64,000 bases of DNA from Stackebrandtia nassauensis DSM 44728 (GTDB taxonomy: Bacteria > Actinomycetota > Actinomycetes > Mycobacteriales > Micromonosporaceae), in the NCBI RefSeq assembly GCF_000024545.1, contig NC_013947.1:372001-436000 (forward strand), read 5' to 3'. A program made the position numbers and the translations under genes. Position 1 is the first letter of the stretch. The number at the start of each line of letters is the position of its first letter. Under the pieces are notes generated by a model, which saw only the letters and a program-made list of their open reading frames with translations, was not told the DNA's origin and did no database searches. Shown here in pieces: positions 54,487 to 63,409 of this stretch.

Positions 54487-56211
54487 GTGTCCCCCCTGCC
54501 CCCGCACGCCGACCCCGGCACGCCCGACGCGCGTAGTCCGGGCCGGTATCTGTGGTGGCTGCTGTGGAAACAGCCGAGCCGGGTGTTCCTGGGCGCCTTC
54601 TGGGGAATCGTGTCGTCGGTGGGGATCGCCTCGCTGCCGTTCTTCATGGGCAAGGCCGTCGACGAGGGGCTGCGGGCCCGCGCCCTGGAACCGCTGGCCT
54701 GGTGGACGGCCGGGCTGATCCTGGTCGGTGGCGTCAACGCCGCCGCGAACATCCTGCGGCACCGCACCATGACCCACGTGCGCATGGACGCGTCGCTGCG
54801 CACGGTCCAGGTCGTCAACCGACACGCCGCCCGGCTGGGTTCGGTGCTGGCGCGGCGGGTGTCGACCGGCGAGATCGTCGCGATCGGCGCCTCGGACGCC
54901 AAGCAGGTCTCGCACGCGATGACCTCGGCGGGACCGGGAGTCGGCTCGGTGGTCGCCTGCGTCCTGATCGCGGTCATGGTGCTGTCGATCTCGCCGCTGC
55001 TGGGGGCGCTGGTCCTCGTCGGGGTACCGGCGATCGTGCTGTCCATCGGTCCGCTCACCAAACGCTTGCAGCGCACCGAGAGCACCTACCGCGAGCACAC
55101 CGGTGTCCTCACCGCCCGCGCCGGGGACATCGCGGCCGGGCTGCGGGTGCTGCGCGGTATCGGCGGCGAGTCGCTGTTCGCCAGCCGCTACCGGCGACGC
55201 TCGGGGGAGCTGCTGTCGGAGGGCTACCGGGTCGGCGCGGTGGCCAGCTGGATCCACGCGCTGGGCAGCGGGCTGCCCGGCCTGTTCCTGGCGCTGGTGA
55301 CATGGCTGGCGGCCCGGCTGGTGGCGGCGGGACAGATCAGCTTCGGCGACATGGTCGCGGTGTACGGCTACGCGGCGGCGCTGGTGCTGCCGGTGGCGTT
55401 CTTCATCGAGGCGATCTTCGACATCACCCGGGGCCGGGTCGCGGCCCGGCGGATCATCGGCGTCCTCAACCTCGAACCGGCCGTCACCGATCCGGCCGAG
55501 GCGGTCGCCGGACCCGTCGGTCCCGCCGAGCTGTACGACCCCGAGTCGGGGCTGCGAGTGCCCGCGCGGCGGCTGGCGGCGGTGGCCACGGCCGACGCCG
55601 AGTCGGCGGCGCTGATCGTCGAGCGGATCGCCCGCTACACGGACTCCGACGCCGCCTACGGCGGGGTGCCGCTGTCCGACATGGCGCTGGCCGAGGTGCG
55701 GCGGCGGATCCTGTTGTCGGGCAACGACTCCCACCTGTTCGCGGGCACGCTGCGCGACATGGTCTCGCCGTCGGGCGACATCGACGACGCGACGATTGGT
55801 ACGGCGGTGCGGCAGGCGGCGGCCACCGACATCGTCGAGGCGCTGCCGGACGGGCTCGACACCGAGATCGACGCCCAGGCCCGCACCCTGTCGGGCGGCC
55901 AGCGGCAGCGGGTGCGGCTGGTGCGGGCGCTGTTGGCCGAGCCCGAGGTGCTGATCCTGCCGGAACCGACCTCGGCTGTGGACGCGCACAGCGAGGCGGC
56001 GATCGCCGAGGGGCTGCGGGAACACCGCCGCGACCGGACCACCCTGGTGCTGTCGACCTCGCCGCTGGTGCTGGACCGCTGCGACGAGGTCGCGTTCGTC
56101 GAGGACGGCAAGGTCACCGCCACCGGCACCCACGCGCGACTGCTCAACACCGAACCGGGTTACCGCGCGCTGGTGCTGCGCGGCGCCGAGGAGGAGGGCG
56201 AGACGCCGTGA
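54487..56211 (+). CDS. ABC exporter half, ATPase with degenerate nucleotide site
   Basis: 574 residues: six-helix type I exporter domain (to about 320) plus NBD. In the NBD the P-loop position reads RLAAVATADAESAALIVERI (about 361-380), without GxxGxGKS; Walker B reads VLILPEPTSAVD with Asp replaced by Pro, and the switch His is absent (TLVLSTSP). The signature LSGGQRQR near 467 is perfect. This half thus cannot hydrolyse ATP at its own site but can complete the site of its partner. The last base overlaps the partner gene (GTGA). Confidence 0.93.
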   Translation: MSPLPPHADPGTPDARSPGRYLWWLLWKQPSRVFLGAFWGIVSSVGIASLPFFMGKAVDEGLRARALEPLAWWTAGLILVGGVNAAANILRHRTMTHVRMDASLRTVQVVNRHAARLGSVLARRVSTGEIVAIGASDAKQVSHAMTSAGPGVGSVVACVLIAVMVLSISPLLGALVLVGVPAIVLSIGPLTKRLQRTESTYREHTGVLTARAGDIAAGLRVLRGIGGESLFASRYRRRSGELLSEGYRVGAVASWIHALGSGLPGLFLALVTWLAARLVAAGQISFGDMVAVYGYAAALVLPVAFFIEAIFDITRGRVAARRIIGVLNLEPAVTDPAEAVAGPVGPAELYDPESGLRVPARRLAAVATADAESAALIVERIARYTDSDAAYGGVPLSDMALAEVRRRILLSGNDSHLFAGTLRDMVSPSGDIDDATIGTAVRQAAATDIVEALPDGLDTEIDAQARTLSGGQRQRVRLVRALLAEPEVLILPEPTSAVDAHSEAAIAEGLREHRRDRTTLVLSTSPLVLDRCDEVAFVEDGKVTATGTHARLLNTEPGYRALVLRGAEEEGETP

Positions 56212-57953
56212 ACGAGAACCGGCTTCCGTTGGCGGACAAGCGACAGGTGCGCCGGGCCGCGTGGGCCCTGCTGCGCGGCGACGCCAAGGCGCTGACGATG
56301 GTGATCGTCCTGTACTGCCTCGCGGCGGTCGCGGGGCTGGCCGCGCCATGGCTGCTGGGCGAGATCGTCGATCGCGTCGACTCCGGCGCCGGTATCGGAA
56401 CCGTCGACATGCTCGGCCTGGCCATCGCGGGTTTCCTGCTGGCGCAGCTGTTGTTCGACAGGTTCGGGCGCTACCTCGGGTACCGGTACGGGGAGCGGGC
56501 ATTGGCCCGGATGCGTGAGGACTTCATCGACGACACGCTCCGGCTACCCGTGTCCGTTGTGGAGCGGGCGGGTAGCGGCGACCTGATGACCCGCAGCACC
56601 GGCGACGTCAACACGCTGGGAACCATTGTCCGGCAAGCACTCCCCGAGATGGTGATCGCCGCCGCGCACATCGTTTTCATCCTCGGCGCTGTCATCGTCC
56701 TCAACCCGCTGTTCAGTCTGTGCGCGCTGCTGATGATCCTGCCGCTGTGGCTGATCATGCGCTGGTACCTGCGCCGGGCCCGCTCCGCCTACCTCGCCGA
56801 GGGCGACGCCAACACCGAGATGTCCGAGGTCATGGCCGCCACCGCCGCCGGGGCCAAGACCGTCGAGGCCTTCGGTCTGGCCGACCGCCGCGTCGCCGCC
56901 GGGGACGCCACGGTCGCCGAGGGCACCCGCACCCGCCGCAAGACCCTGTGGCTGCGCACCGTCATGTTCCCGGTCGCCGACTTCTCCTACGTGCTGCCGA
57001 TGGCCGCCGCGCTGTTCTTCGGCGGCCTGCTGTACTTCAACGACGTCGTGAGCCTCGGCGTCGTCATCGCCGCCTCGCTGTACCTGCGGCAGCTCGTCGA
57101 ACCGCTGGACCAGGCTCTGATGTGGATCGAGCAGTTGCAGCAGGGCGGTGCCTCGTTCGCCCGGGTCCGCGGCGTCGCCGAGGTCGAACCCGACCGCGTC
57201 CCCTCCGGCGACGAACCCGTCGGCGACACCATCGAGGTCACCGGCGTCCACTATGCCTACACCTCGGGACGCGATGTCCTGCACGGCATCGACCTGTCGG
57301 TGCGGGCCGGGGAACACCTGGCCGTCGTCGGTCCCTCGGGGGCAGGGAAGTCCACGCTCGGACGGCTGCTGGCCGGAGTCGACGCTCCCCGCGTCGGCGC
57401 GGTGAAGGTCGGCGGCGTCGCCGTCACCGACCTGGACCAGGCCGAACTGCGCCGCCGCATCGCACTGGTCACACAGGACCATCACGTGTTCATCGGTACC
57501 GTGCGCGACAACCTGATCCTCGCCAAACCCACCGCCACCGACGACGAGGTGCTGTCCGCCCTCGGCACCGTCGGCGCCACCTGGCTCGACACCCTCCCCG
57601 AGGGCCTCGACACCCAGCTGGGCGCCGGTCACACCGAACTGGACGCCCCGCAGGCCCAGCAGATCGCGCTGGCCCGACTCGTCCTCGCCGACCCGCACAC
57701 GCTGATCCTGGACGAGGCCACCTCGCTGTTGGACCCGACCGCCGCCCGCGAGGCCGAGCGCGCGCTGGCCGCCGTCCTGCACGGCCGCACCGTCATCGCG
57801 ATCGCGCACCGGCTGCACGCCGCCCACGACGCCGACCGGGTGGCCATCGTGGACGGCGGACGCATCACCGAACTGGGCAGCCACGACGAACTCGTCGCCG
57901 CCGGTGGCTCCTACGCCGCGCTGTGGCGCTCCTGGCACGGCGAGACGGACTAG
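56208..57953 (+). CDS. ABC exporter half, ATPase with canonical Walker motifs but degenerate signature
   Basis: 581 residues from GTG 56208. Six membrane helices and a type I exporter domain are followed by the NBD: Walker A GPSGAGKST near 374, Q-loop ALVTQDHHVFIG, Walker B TLILDEATSLLD near 497 and H-loop IAIAHRLHAAHDADRV are all normal. The signature reads ELDAPQAQQIAL near 477 instead of LSGGQ. Together with the first half it gives one fully competent and one fully degenerate ATP site. Substrate unknown. Stop overlaps the convergent MBL-fold gene by 4 bases. Confidence 0.94.
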   Translation: MNENRLPLADKRQVRRAAWALLRGDAKALTMVIVLYCLAAVAGLAAPWLLGEIVDRVDSGAGIGTVDMLGLAIAGFLLAQLLFDRFGRYLGYRYGERALARMREDFIDDTLRLPVSVVERAGSGDLMTRSTGDVNTLGTIVRQALPEMVIAAAHIVFILGAVIVLNPLFSLCALLMILPLWLIMRWYLRRARSAYLAEGDANTEMSEVMAATAAGAKTVEAFGLADRRVAAGDATVAEGTRTRRKTLWLRTVMFPVADFSYVLPMAAALFFGGLLYFNDVVSLGVVIAASLYLRQLVEPLDQALMWIEQLQQGGASFARVRGVAEVEPDRVPSGDEPVGDTIEVTGVHYAYTSGRDVLHGIDLSVRAGEHLAVVGPSGAGKSTLGRLLAGVDAPRVGAVKVGGVAVTDLDQAELRRRIALVTQDHHVFIGTVRDNLILAKPTATDDEVLSALGTVGATWLDTLPEGLDTQLGAGHTELDAPQAQQIALARLVLADPHTLILDEATSLLDPTAAREAERALAAVLHGRTVIAIAHRLHAAHDADRVAIVDGGRITELGSHDELVAAGGSYAALWRSWHGETD

Positions 57954-58792
57954 ATCGCCTCCGGTCGGCCGCCGCGCTCGTTCCTCCGGGCGAGGTTTCG
58001 CAGTTGTCCTTCGTGGATGTCGCTGATCCATTCCCAGCCGGGCTCGGCCGATGAACCGACGCGCGGATCGTCGAAAGCCTCGCCGTCCCGCAAGGCGAGC
58101 ACATACGCCCGGTCCAGTGCGATCCGCGCGGTCACCTCGCCGGCCGTGCCGACGGACCCGTGGCCGGGGACGACGACATCGACATCCTTCGCCACGTCGT
58201 CCAGCAGCCGCAACCCGGCCAGGTACTCCTCGACCGGATCGTTGGTGTCGCCGAAGTCGTCGAGCATCGGAACGAAGAGATCCGACAGCATGTCACCGGC
58301 GACGAGAACGCCGCGTTCCTCGATGAACAGGGCCGCGTGGCCCGGCGCGTGCGCGGGGTGCTCGATGATCCGGACCGCCGGGCCATCCCAGGGAATCCGC
58401 GTGGCTCCGGCGGGAAGACCGGAGATGCGGCCGAACCGGTCCAGTGGCGGGTCGTCGGCGATCTCCGGCGGAAACCCGGCGGCCACGTGGGATTTCCAGT
58501 CCGGTTTCGACAGCACCTCTCGCATGAAGGCCGCGCACCGGGCCGTGCCGTAACGCGGCGCCCCGCCGAGTTCGGGGTGCCACAGCACGTGATCCCAGTC
58601 GGGATGCGTCGCGAAACCCGCCACCACGGGCTGGCCCACCTGGCGGAGGTCGTTCGCCAGGCAGGCCATCTCGGAGTTTCGGATTCCCGGATCGATGAGC
58701 AGCACGCCGGTGCCGCCCCGCACGACGACGGTGTTGTTCCGCAGCAGTTCGCTCTGGTGGACGAGCACACCCGGCGCGACCTCGGTCAGCAT
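57950..58792 (-). CDS. Metallo-beta-lactamase-fold hydrolase
   Basis: 280 residues; ATG follows AGGAGCC closely. The MBL metal site is visible: FATHPDWDHVLWH (HxxxDH), APGHAALFIEE (third His), VLVAGDMLSDLF (bridging Asp) and VVVPGHGSVG (last His). N-terminus MLTEVAPGVLVHQSELLRNN and LLIDPGIRNSE are typical of the hydroxyacylglutathione-hydrolase-like group. Substrate unknown. Convergent with the ABC exporter genes. Confidence 0.93.
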   Translation of the reverse strand: MLTEVAPGVLVHQSELLRNNTVVVRGGTGVLLIDPGIRNSEMACLANDLRQVGQPVVAGFATHPDWDHVLWHPELGGAPRYGTARCAAFMREVLSKPDWKSHVAAGFPPEIADDPPLDRFGRISGLPAGATRIPWDGPAVRIIEHPAHAPGHAALFIEERGVLVAGDMLSDLFVPMLDDFGDTNDPVEEYLAGLRLLDDVAKDVDVVVPGHGSVGTAGEVTARIALDRAYVLALRDGEAFDDPRVGSSAEPGWEWISDIHEGQLRNLARRNERGGRPEAI

Positions 58793-58917
58793 TGGTGGCT
58801 CCTTCCGCTCGTGGTTCGCGTCATGGGTCGAGTCTGGACGCGTCGCGGCGGTCCGGCATCCGTGCCAGTACGGAACCGGCACGGAAAAACCCGTGACGAG
58901 GACGACGGCGGCTGTCG

Positions 58918-59547
58918 CTACCCGGCCAGCAGCTTGGCCACCGACTCGTCGACCCGCTCGAAGAACCGCTGGAAATGCCGCTCCCGCGTGTTCCCGGTCA
59001 GGCCGGTGCCCTCGCTGTGGAACAGCGCGAGCGTGTGGACGTCGGTCACGTCGCAGTACTCCGACAGGCCGCGCCGCAGGGTGTTGTCCAGCAGGAAACG
59101 CACCAGATCCGCGTTCGGGTCGTGGTCGGGGATGCCCGCCAGCCCGATCCACAGCATCCGCTTGCCCGCCATGGGTTCCGGCTTGACGCCGTAGGTCAGG
59201 CCGTGGTTCCACACCCGGTCCAGCCAGCCCTTCATCACCGCCGGAAGCCCGAACCACCACACGGGGAACACCGGCACCACGACGTCGGCGGCGTGCAGTC
59301 GATCGGCGAGGGCGTGCACCTCGGCCGAGTAGACCGGCTTCGGATTGTCGTACTGCGGCTCGTCGGCGACCTGGTTGCGCGGCTCGAATCCCTCCTGCTG
59401 CAACTGAAGCAGGTCGATGCGGTAGCCCGCCTGCCGCAGCCGCTCGGCGGCCCGTGCCGCGATGGCCGCGGTCAGCGAATCGGAGCGGTGGTGCCCGACG
59501 ACGACGAGCGCGACCGGGGCGGTTTCGTGAGGTGTCTGTTGACTCAT
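58918..59547 (-). CDS. NAD(P)H dehydrogenase (quinone), flavodoxin-fold
   Basis: 209 residues starting MSQQTPHETAPVALVVVGHH, with the flavodoxin-2/NQO1-type core: VVVGHHRSDSLTAAIAARAA, ADVVVPVFPVWWFGLPAVMK, GWLDRVWNHGLTYGV (flavin and hydride region), MLWIGLAGIPDHD. Two-electron reduction of quinones with FMN/FAD is the family activity. Divergent 81 bases from an AraC-family regulator that probably controls it. Confidence 0.92.
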   Translation of the reverse strand: MSQQTPHETAPVALVVVGHHRSDSLTAAIAARAAERLRQAGYRIDLLQLQQEGFEPRNQVADEPQYDNPKPVYSAEVHALADRLHAADVVVPVFPVWWFGLPAVMKGWLDRVWNHGLTYGVKPEPMAGKRMLWIGLAGIPDHDPNADLVRFLLDNTLRRGLSEYCDVTDVHTLALFHSEGTGLTGNTRERHFQRFFERVDESVAKLLAG

Positions 59548-59628
59548 GCCGCAAGTAAAACCGGCAGTCCGTGGACGCACCATGGTTGAAACCCGGTCGT
59601 TCCTTTGCGATCGTCTACGCTTGCGGCC

Positions 59629-60561
59629 ATGGACCCATTGAGCGACATGCTGGGCGGCATCCGCGCCGAGGGAGCCTGCGTCAACCAGGTATCGCTGGAG
59701 CCGCCGTGGGCGATCCGCTTCGCCGAGGGCGGGGCACTGACCCTGCTCACCGCGGTGCGGGGCGAGGGCGTGCTGGTCTTGGCCGACGGCACCGAGCACA
59801 AACTCAACGAGGGCAGCACGGCCCTGGTGCGCGGCGACGAACCGTTCCACCTGGCCGATTCGGCCGCCGCGATGGACGGACCGATCAAGGTGTTGTCCGG
59901 CAACGGCTACGAGACCGTCTGTGAACTGAGCCTTGACGAGTCCGACGCCACCACGGCCGTCATCGTCGGCACCTACCGCACCACCTGCACCCGGCAGGAG
60001 CGACTGCTGCGCACGCTGCCGTCCGCGCTGGTGGTCGACGAGGACACCACGGACGCGACGAAGCCGGAGGTCGCGACCCTGGGCGGCTGGCTGGACGCCG
60101 TCACCGACGCGCTGCGCCGCCGCCGTGGCCCCGGCGGCCAGGCTCTCATCGACCGGCTGCTGGACTGGGGCCTGGTGTGCACGCTCGCCTGCTGGTTCGA
60201 GCACCAGGGCGCCGACGCCCCCGCCTGGTACCGGGGCGCGCAGGACCCGGTGGCCGGGCCCGCGCTGGAGGCCATCCACAACCGGCCGCAACACCTGTGG
60301 ACGGTCGGCGCGCTCGCCGCCGAGGCCAAGGTGTCCCGCGCCCATCTCGCCAAGCGCTTCGCCGAGGTCATGGGACAGCCGCCGCTGAAGTACCTCACCG
60401 AGTGGCGCATGTACACCGCCGAGGACCTGCTGTCCGATTCGGACATGAGCGTGGCCGAGGTGGCGCGCGCCGTCGGCTACGCCGATCCGTTCGCGTTCAG
60501 CACCGCCTTCAAACGGCACCGGGGAACCAGCCCGCGCCAGTACCGTTCCGCGGTGGTCTGA
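59629..60561 (+). CDS. AraC-family regulator with cupin N-terminus
   Basis: 310 residues. N-terminal cupin (DPLSDMLGGIRAEGACVNQV, WAIRFAEGGALTLLTAVRGE) and C-terminal AraC HTH: LWTVGALAAEAKVSRAHLAK, PPLKYLTEWRMYTAEDLLSD, ARAVGYADPFAFSTAFKRHR. Paralogue of the regulator at 35340, with the same divergent arrangement and nearly the same gap to a redox enzyme gene. Confidence 0.93.
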   Translation: MDPLSDMLGGIRAEGACVNQVSLEPPWAIRFAEGGALTLLTAVRGEGVLVLADGTEHKLNEGSTALVRGDEPFHLADSAAAMDGPIKVLSGNGYETVCELSLDESDATTAVIVGTYRTTCTRQERLLRTLPSALVVDEDTTDATKPEVATLGGWLDAVTDALRRRRGPGGQALIDRLLDWGLVCTLACWFEHQGADAPAWYRGAQDPVAGPALEAIHNRPQHLWTVGALAAEAKVSRAHLAKRFAEVMGQPPLKYLTEWRMYTAEDLLSDSDMSVAEVARAVGYADPFAFSTAFKRHRGTSPRQYRSAVV

Positions 60562-60571
60562 GGGATCCGGC

Positions 60572-60964
60572 TCAGCCGAGCAGCTTCTCCAGTTCGGACA
60601 GTTCGCGGGACGAGTCCTCATGCGACGCTCCCGCCACCGAGACCGCGTCCTCGCCGCGTCGCACGGTGACACTGCCGACGCCGGTGCGGTTGACGAAGGC
60701 CACCAACAGTTCGAACAGGTTCTTGACCGCCGGGTCCGACAGCGCTCCGGTGGCGGCGATGACGCCCTGGTGCGACGCGGAGCCCGACCGCAGCGGGGGC
60801 AGCAGCGGGTCATCGTCGGGCGACACCGGCATCGAGGCGAACACCGGCTCCAGCGACAGTGGTCCCAGCGCCCGCAGGTCGATGCGCAGTTGCCGGGTCA
60901 GCACCTCGGTGGACACCTCGTCGTGAGCCGTCACTTCCACTGTGAACCGAGTTGAGGGGTTCAT
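60572..60964 (-). CDS. EACC1-like (effector-associated constant component) protein
   Basis: 130 residues from ATG 60964. The pattern RFTVEVTAHDEVSTEVLTRQ, then VFASMPVSPDDD, LSDPAVKNLFELLVAFVNRT and SVTVRRGEDAVSVAGAS resembles the effector-associated constant component 1 family seen in actinobacterial conflict systems, usually encoded beside a variable effector such as a caspase- or trypsin-type protease. The next gene on the other strand is a secreted trypsin-like protease, though its signal peptide argues against a direct partnership. Assignment tentative. Confidence 0.6.
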   Translation of the reverse strand: MNPSTRFTVEVTAHDEVSTEVLTRQLRIDLRALGPLSLEPVFASMPVSPDDDPLLPPLRSGSASHQGVIAATGALSDPAVKNLFELLVAFVNRTGVGSVTVRRGEDAVSVAGASHEDSSRELSELEKLLG

Positions 60965-61070
60965 GGACGTATTGTCACACTTCACGACGCGTTCGGGCGG
61001 TTTGGCATACCTGGAAATCCACGTATTATTCACTGGCTAAATAACCACCCCTCGATATCTACGGAGCCCA

Positions 61071-61844
61071 ATGTTTCGCTCTAAGCTGCGAAAACTCCTG
61101 CCCATAGCCGTGTTCGTCGCCCTGGCGATCCCCGCCGCGTTCGTCACTCTCCCGGCACTGGCCGATGACACCGGCAAGTCCTCCGACGACTCCCGGATCG
61201 TCGGTGGCGGGACCGTGCCCGCGAGCACGAAGACGCCCTGGATCGTCGCCCTCCACAACAACGGCGACTTCCGCTGCACCTCGACCCAGATCAGCCGCAA
61301 CTGGATCCTGACCGCCGCCCACTGCGTCACCACCGGCGGCAAGTACAAGGCGCGCATCGGTGCCAAGACCCGCTCCTCGGGCGGCAAGGTCATCGACATC
61401 TCGACCATCAAGATCCACCCGAAGTACCAGCAGGGCAACCTGTACGACATCGCGGTGATCAAGCTGAAGACGCCCCACACCAACACCTACCCGAAGCTGG
61501 CCTTCAGCAAGTCGCACCTGAAGCTGGGCCAGGCTTCCACCATCTACGGCTGGGGCGCCACCAAGGCCGACTGGACCGGCCCGCTGCCGGAGAAACTCAA
61601 GTACTCCAAGGGAAAGACCACCAAGAAGTACTGCGAGATGCCCGAGGACGTGTGCGTCATCGGTGACGGCGCGGTCGCGGGCGGCGACTCGGGTGGACCG
61701 GTGTTCATCAAGAGCGCCTCCACCGGCAAGACCATGCTCGCGGGTGCCTGCGAAGCCGGGCACAACCCGGCCAACTGGAAGTGGGGCGGCTACGCCTCCA
61801 CCGTGTTCCACCAGAAGTGGATCAAGGGCACCACGGACCTCTAG
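61071..61844 (+). CDS. Secreted trypsin-like serine protease (S1)
   Basis: 257 residues with signal peptide (LLPIAVFVALAIPAAFVTLP, cut after ALA). A propeptide ends at SR-IVGGGTVPA, the standard activation site. Catalytic triad: H84 (LTAAHCV), D126 (YDIAVIKL) and S207 (AGGDSGGPV), with three cysteine pairs likely. The Asp that sets trypsin specificity (6 before the Ser) cannot be assigned confidently. Streptomyces-trypsin type extracellular protease. Confidence 0.93.
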   Translation: MFRSKLRKLLPIAVFVALAIPAAFVTLPALADDTGKSSDDSRIVGGGTVPASTKTPWIVALHNNGDFRCTSTQISRNWILTAAHCVTTGGKYKARIGAKTRSSGGKVIDISTIKIHPKYQQGNLYDIAVIKLKTPHTNTYPKLAFSKSHLKLGQASTIYGWGATKADWTGPLPEKLKYSKGKTTKKYCEMPEDVCVIGDGAVAGGDSGGPVFIKSASTGKTMLAGACEAGHNPANWKWGGYASTVFHQKWIKGTTDL

Positions 61845-61962
61845 GTCCTCGTTTCGCCGTCGGGGACATGTCGGAAGTTGAGACATGTCCCCGACATCGT
61901 CGCTTTCATGGACCGGTTATGGTTGGCGCGTCCGCGAACCCGGCTCAGGGGAGTAGACCGCA

Positions 61963-62928
61963 ATGGAATCGCAGCGTCTCAGTGTCGACACCGCGACCCG
62001 GGACCGGCGCGCCGCCGCCAGCCTCGTGGGCCTCAGCGCCGGGGACGCCTACGGAAACCAGTTCTTCGACCTCGACGCCTGGCGCCAGATCCCCTGCCCC
62101 GGAAGGCTTCGGCAGACCCCGGTCTACGAACCCGGCCACGTCGAGTCGTTCCTCAAGGCCAAGCTGCTTCCCGGTGGCCAGTGGCCCTGGACCGACGACA
62201 GCGAGATGGCCTTCGGCATCGTCGCCGAACTGCGCCGCAACGGCGAGATCGACCCGGACGTCCTCGCCGCGACCTGGGCCTCGCACTACCAACTGCCCCG
62301 CGACTACGGCCTGAGCGCGCTGCGCATTCTCGACGGCGTCAGCGAAGGCGGCGACTGGCGGCCGCTGTCGCGCAGCGCCTTCGACGGCGCCGGCTCGCTG
62401 GGCAACGGCTCGGCGATGCGCATCGCCCCACTGGGAGCCTGGTTCGCCGACGACCTCGACGCGGTCGTGACCCAGGCCCGGCTCGCCTCCGAGATCACCC
62501 ACTCCCATGTGGACGGCATCGCGGGCGGCATCGCCACCGCGATGGCCGCCGCCCTGTCCGTGCGCGGCAGCTCCGATCCCGGCGAGTTCCTGGAAGCCAT
62601 CCTCGACGTCACCCCCGACGGCGAAGTCCGCCACGGCATCGAGGAAGCCGCGGCCCACCCGGCCGGAACCGACCCGGCCGAGGTCGCCGCCCACGTGGGC
62701 AACGGCCGCTACATCCTCGCCACCGACACGGTTCCGCTGTGCCTGTGGGTCGCCGCGCACCACCTCGGCGACTACCCGACGGCTGTACGCACCGTCGTCT
62801 CGCTCGGCGGCGACATCGACACCAACGCCGCGATCGTCGGCGGCATCGTCGCCGCCGGAGACCTGCGCGAACCGGTCCCCGGCGAGTGGCTGGCGGCCCG
62901 CGAACCCTACCCGCACTGGTTCGCCTAG
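61963..62928 (+). CDS. ADP-ribosylglycohydrolase family protein
   Basis: 321 residues; ATG after GGGGAG. The ARH fold is clear: VGLSAGDAYGNQF (N-terminal GD), WPWTDDSEMAFGIV (metal-binding TDDS), LGNGSAMRIAPLGAW, and SLGGDIDTNAAIVGGIVAA (C-terminal metal-binding GGDxDT). All motifs intact, so it likely removes ADP-ribose from a protein or metabolite. Target unknown. Confidence 0.94.
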   Translation: MESQRLSVDTATRDRRAAASLVGLSAGDAYGNQFFDLDAWRQIPCPGRLRQTPVYEPGHVESFLKAKLLPGGQWPWTDDSEMAFGIVAELRRNGEIDPDVLAATWASHYQLPRDYGLSALRILDGVSEGGDWRPLSRSAFDGAGSLGNGSAMRIAPLGAWFADDLDAVVTQARLASEITHSHVDGIAGGIATAMAAALSVRGSSDPGEFLEAILDVTPDGEVRHGIEEAAAHPAGTDPAEVAAHVGNGRYILATDTVPLCLWVAAHHLGDYPTAVRTVVSLGGDIDTNAAIVGGIVAAGDLREPVPGEWLAAREPYPHWFA

Positions 62929-62953
62929 CTCCAGCGCGACCGCGTCCACACCC

Positions 62954-63222
62954 TCAGCGGGACAACAGATCCAGGGCGTGGCGCAACGCCTGATGCGACG
63001 TGTCGGCGTCGTCGAGGAAGCCGCCCATCAGCCCACCATCGTGGAGCAGCACCAACATCCCGGCCAGCTGTTCGGGTTCGGGCTGCCCAGTCGAAGTGTC
63101 GGTAGAACGTCGCTCGCGGAACCTGGGCTTCGGTCAGGATCCGTTCCCCCCCCAACGCTTCGGATCCCTTCCTGATAGAAGATCCGCGACGCGGCGGTGA
63201 TGATGCGTTCACGCGGGGGCAC
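62954..63222 (-). pseudogene. TetR-family regulator remnant with frameshift and central deletion
   Basis: The start MPPRERIITAASRIFYQEGI is a TetR N-terminus. The frame shifts within a few codons after GIRSVGG into ILTEAQVPRATFYRHF (second half of the helix-turn-helix). After about 10 codons the sequence resumes in a third frame as QPEPEQLAGMLVLLHDGGLM, ending at 62954 with ALDLLSR and a stop, a TetR C-terminus. The ligand domain of about 100 residues is gone. Clear gene decay. Confidence 0.8.
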
Positions 63223-63236
63223 GGTCGCGTTCTGCG

Positions 63237-63358
63237 CTGCTCGGGAAGCCTATGAGCGGTACGCGATTCCGGCGACCGGCCGTCCGCTCTTCCAGGCCGC
63301 CCTGCCCAACCTCACCCCACGGGCCGCCAGCAGCGTGGACTTCGGCAACCGGGGCTAG
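63237..63358 (+). pseudogene. Fragment of an alpha/beta hydrolase (haloperoxidase-like)
   Basis: About 40 codons before a TAG at 63356 read AAREAYERYAIPATGRPLFQ and then AALPNLTPRAASSVDFGNRG. This is typical of the cap region of non-heme haloperoxidase-like alpha/beta hydrolases, where the family continues for another 80 residues. Neither the N-terminal catalytic part nor the C-terminal end is present. No start codon or ribosome binding site; a remnant left next to the tetR remnant. Confidence 0.55.
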
Positions 63359-63409
63359 CGGCCCCGTTTCACGTGCGGGGCCCGGGATTGGCGGGCCCCG
63401 CAACGGAAC

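Noticed and set aside
54552..57953. Single 1133-codon frame through both ABC genes
   Set aside because: Its first half is out of frame with the first exporter half; only the part after 56208 is the real second gene, so there is no fusion.
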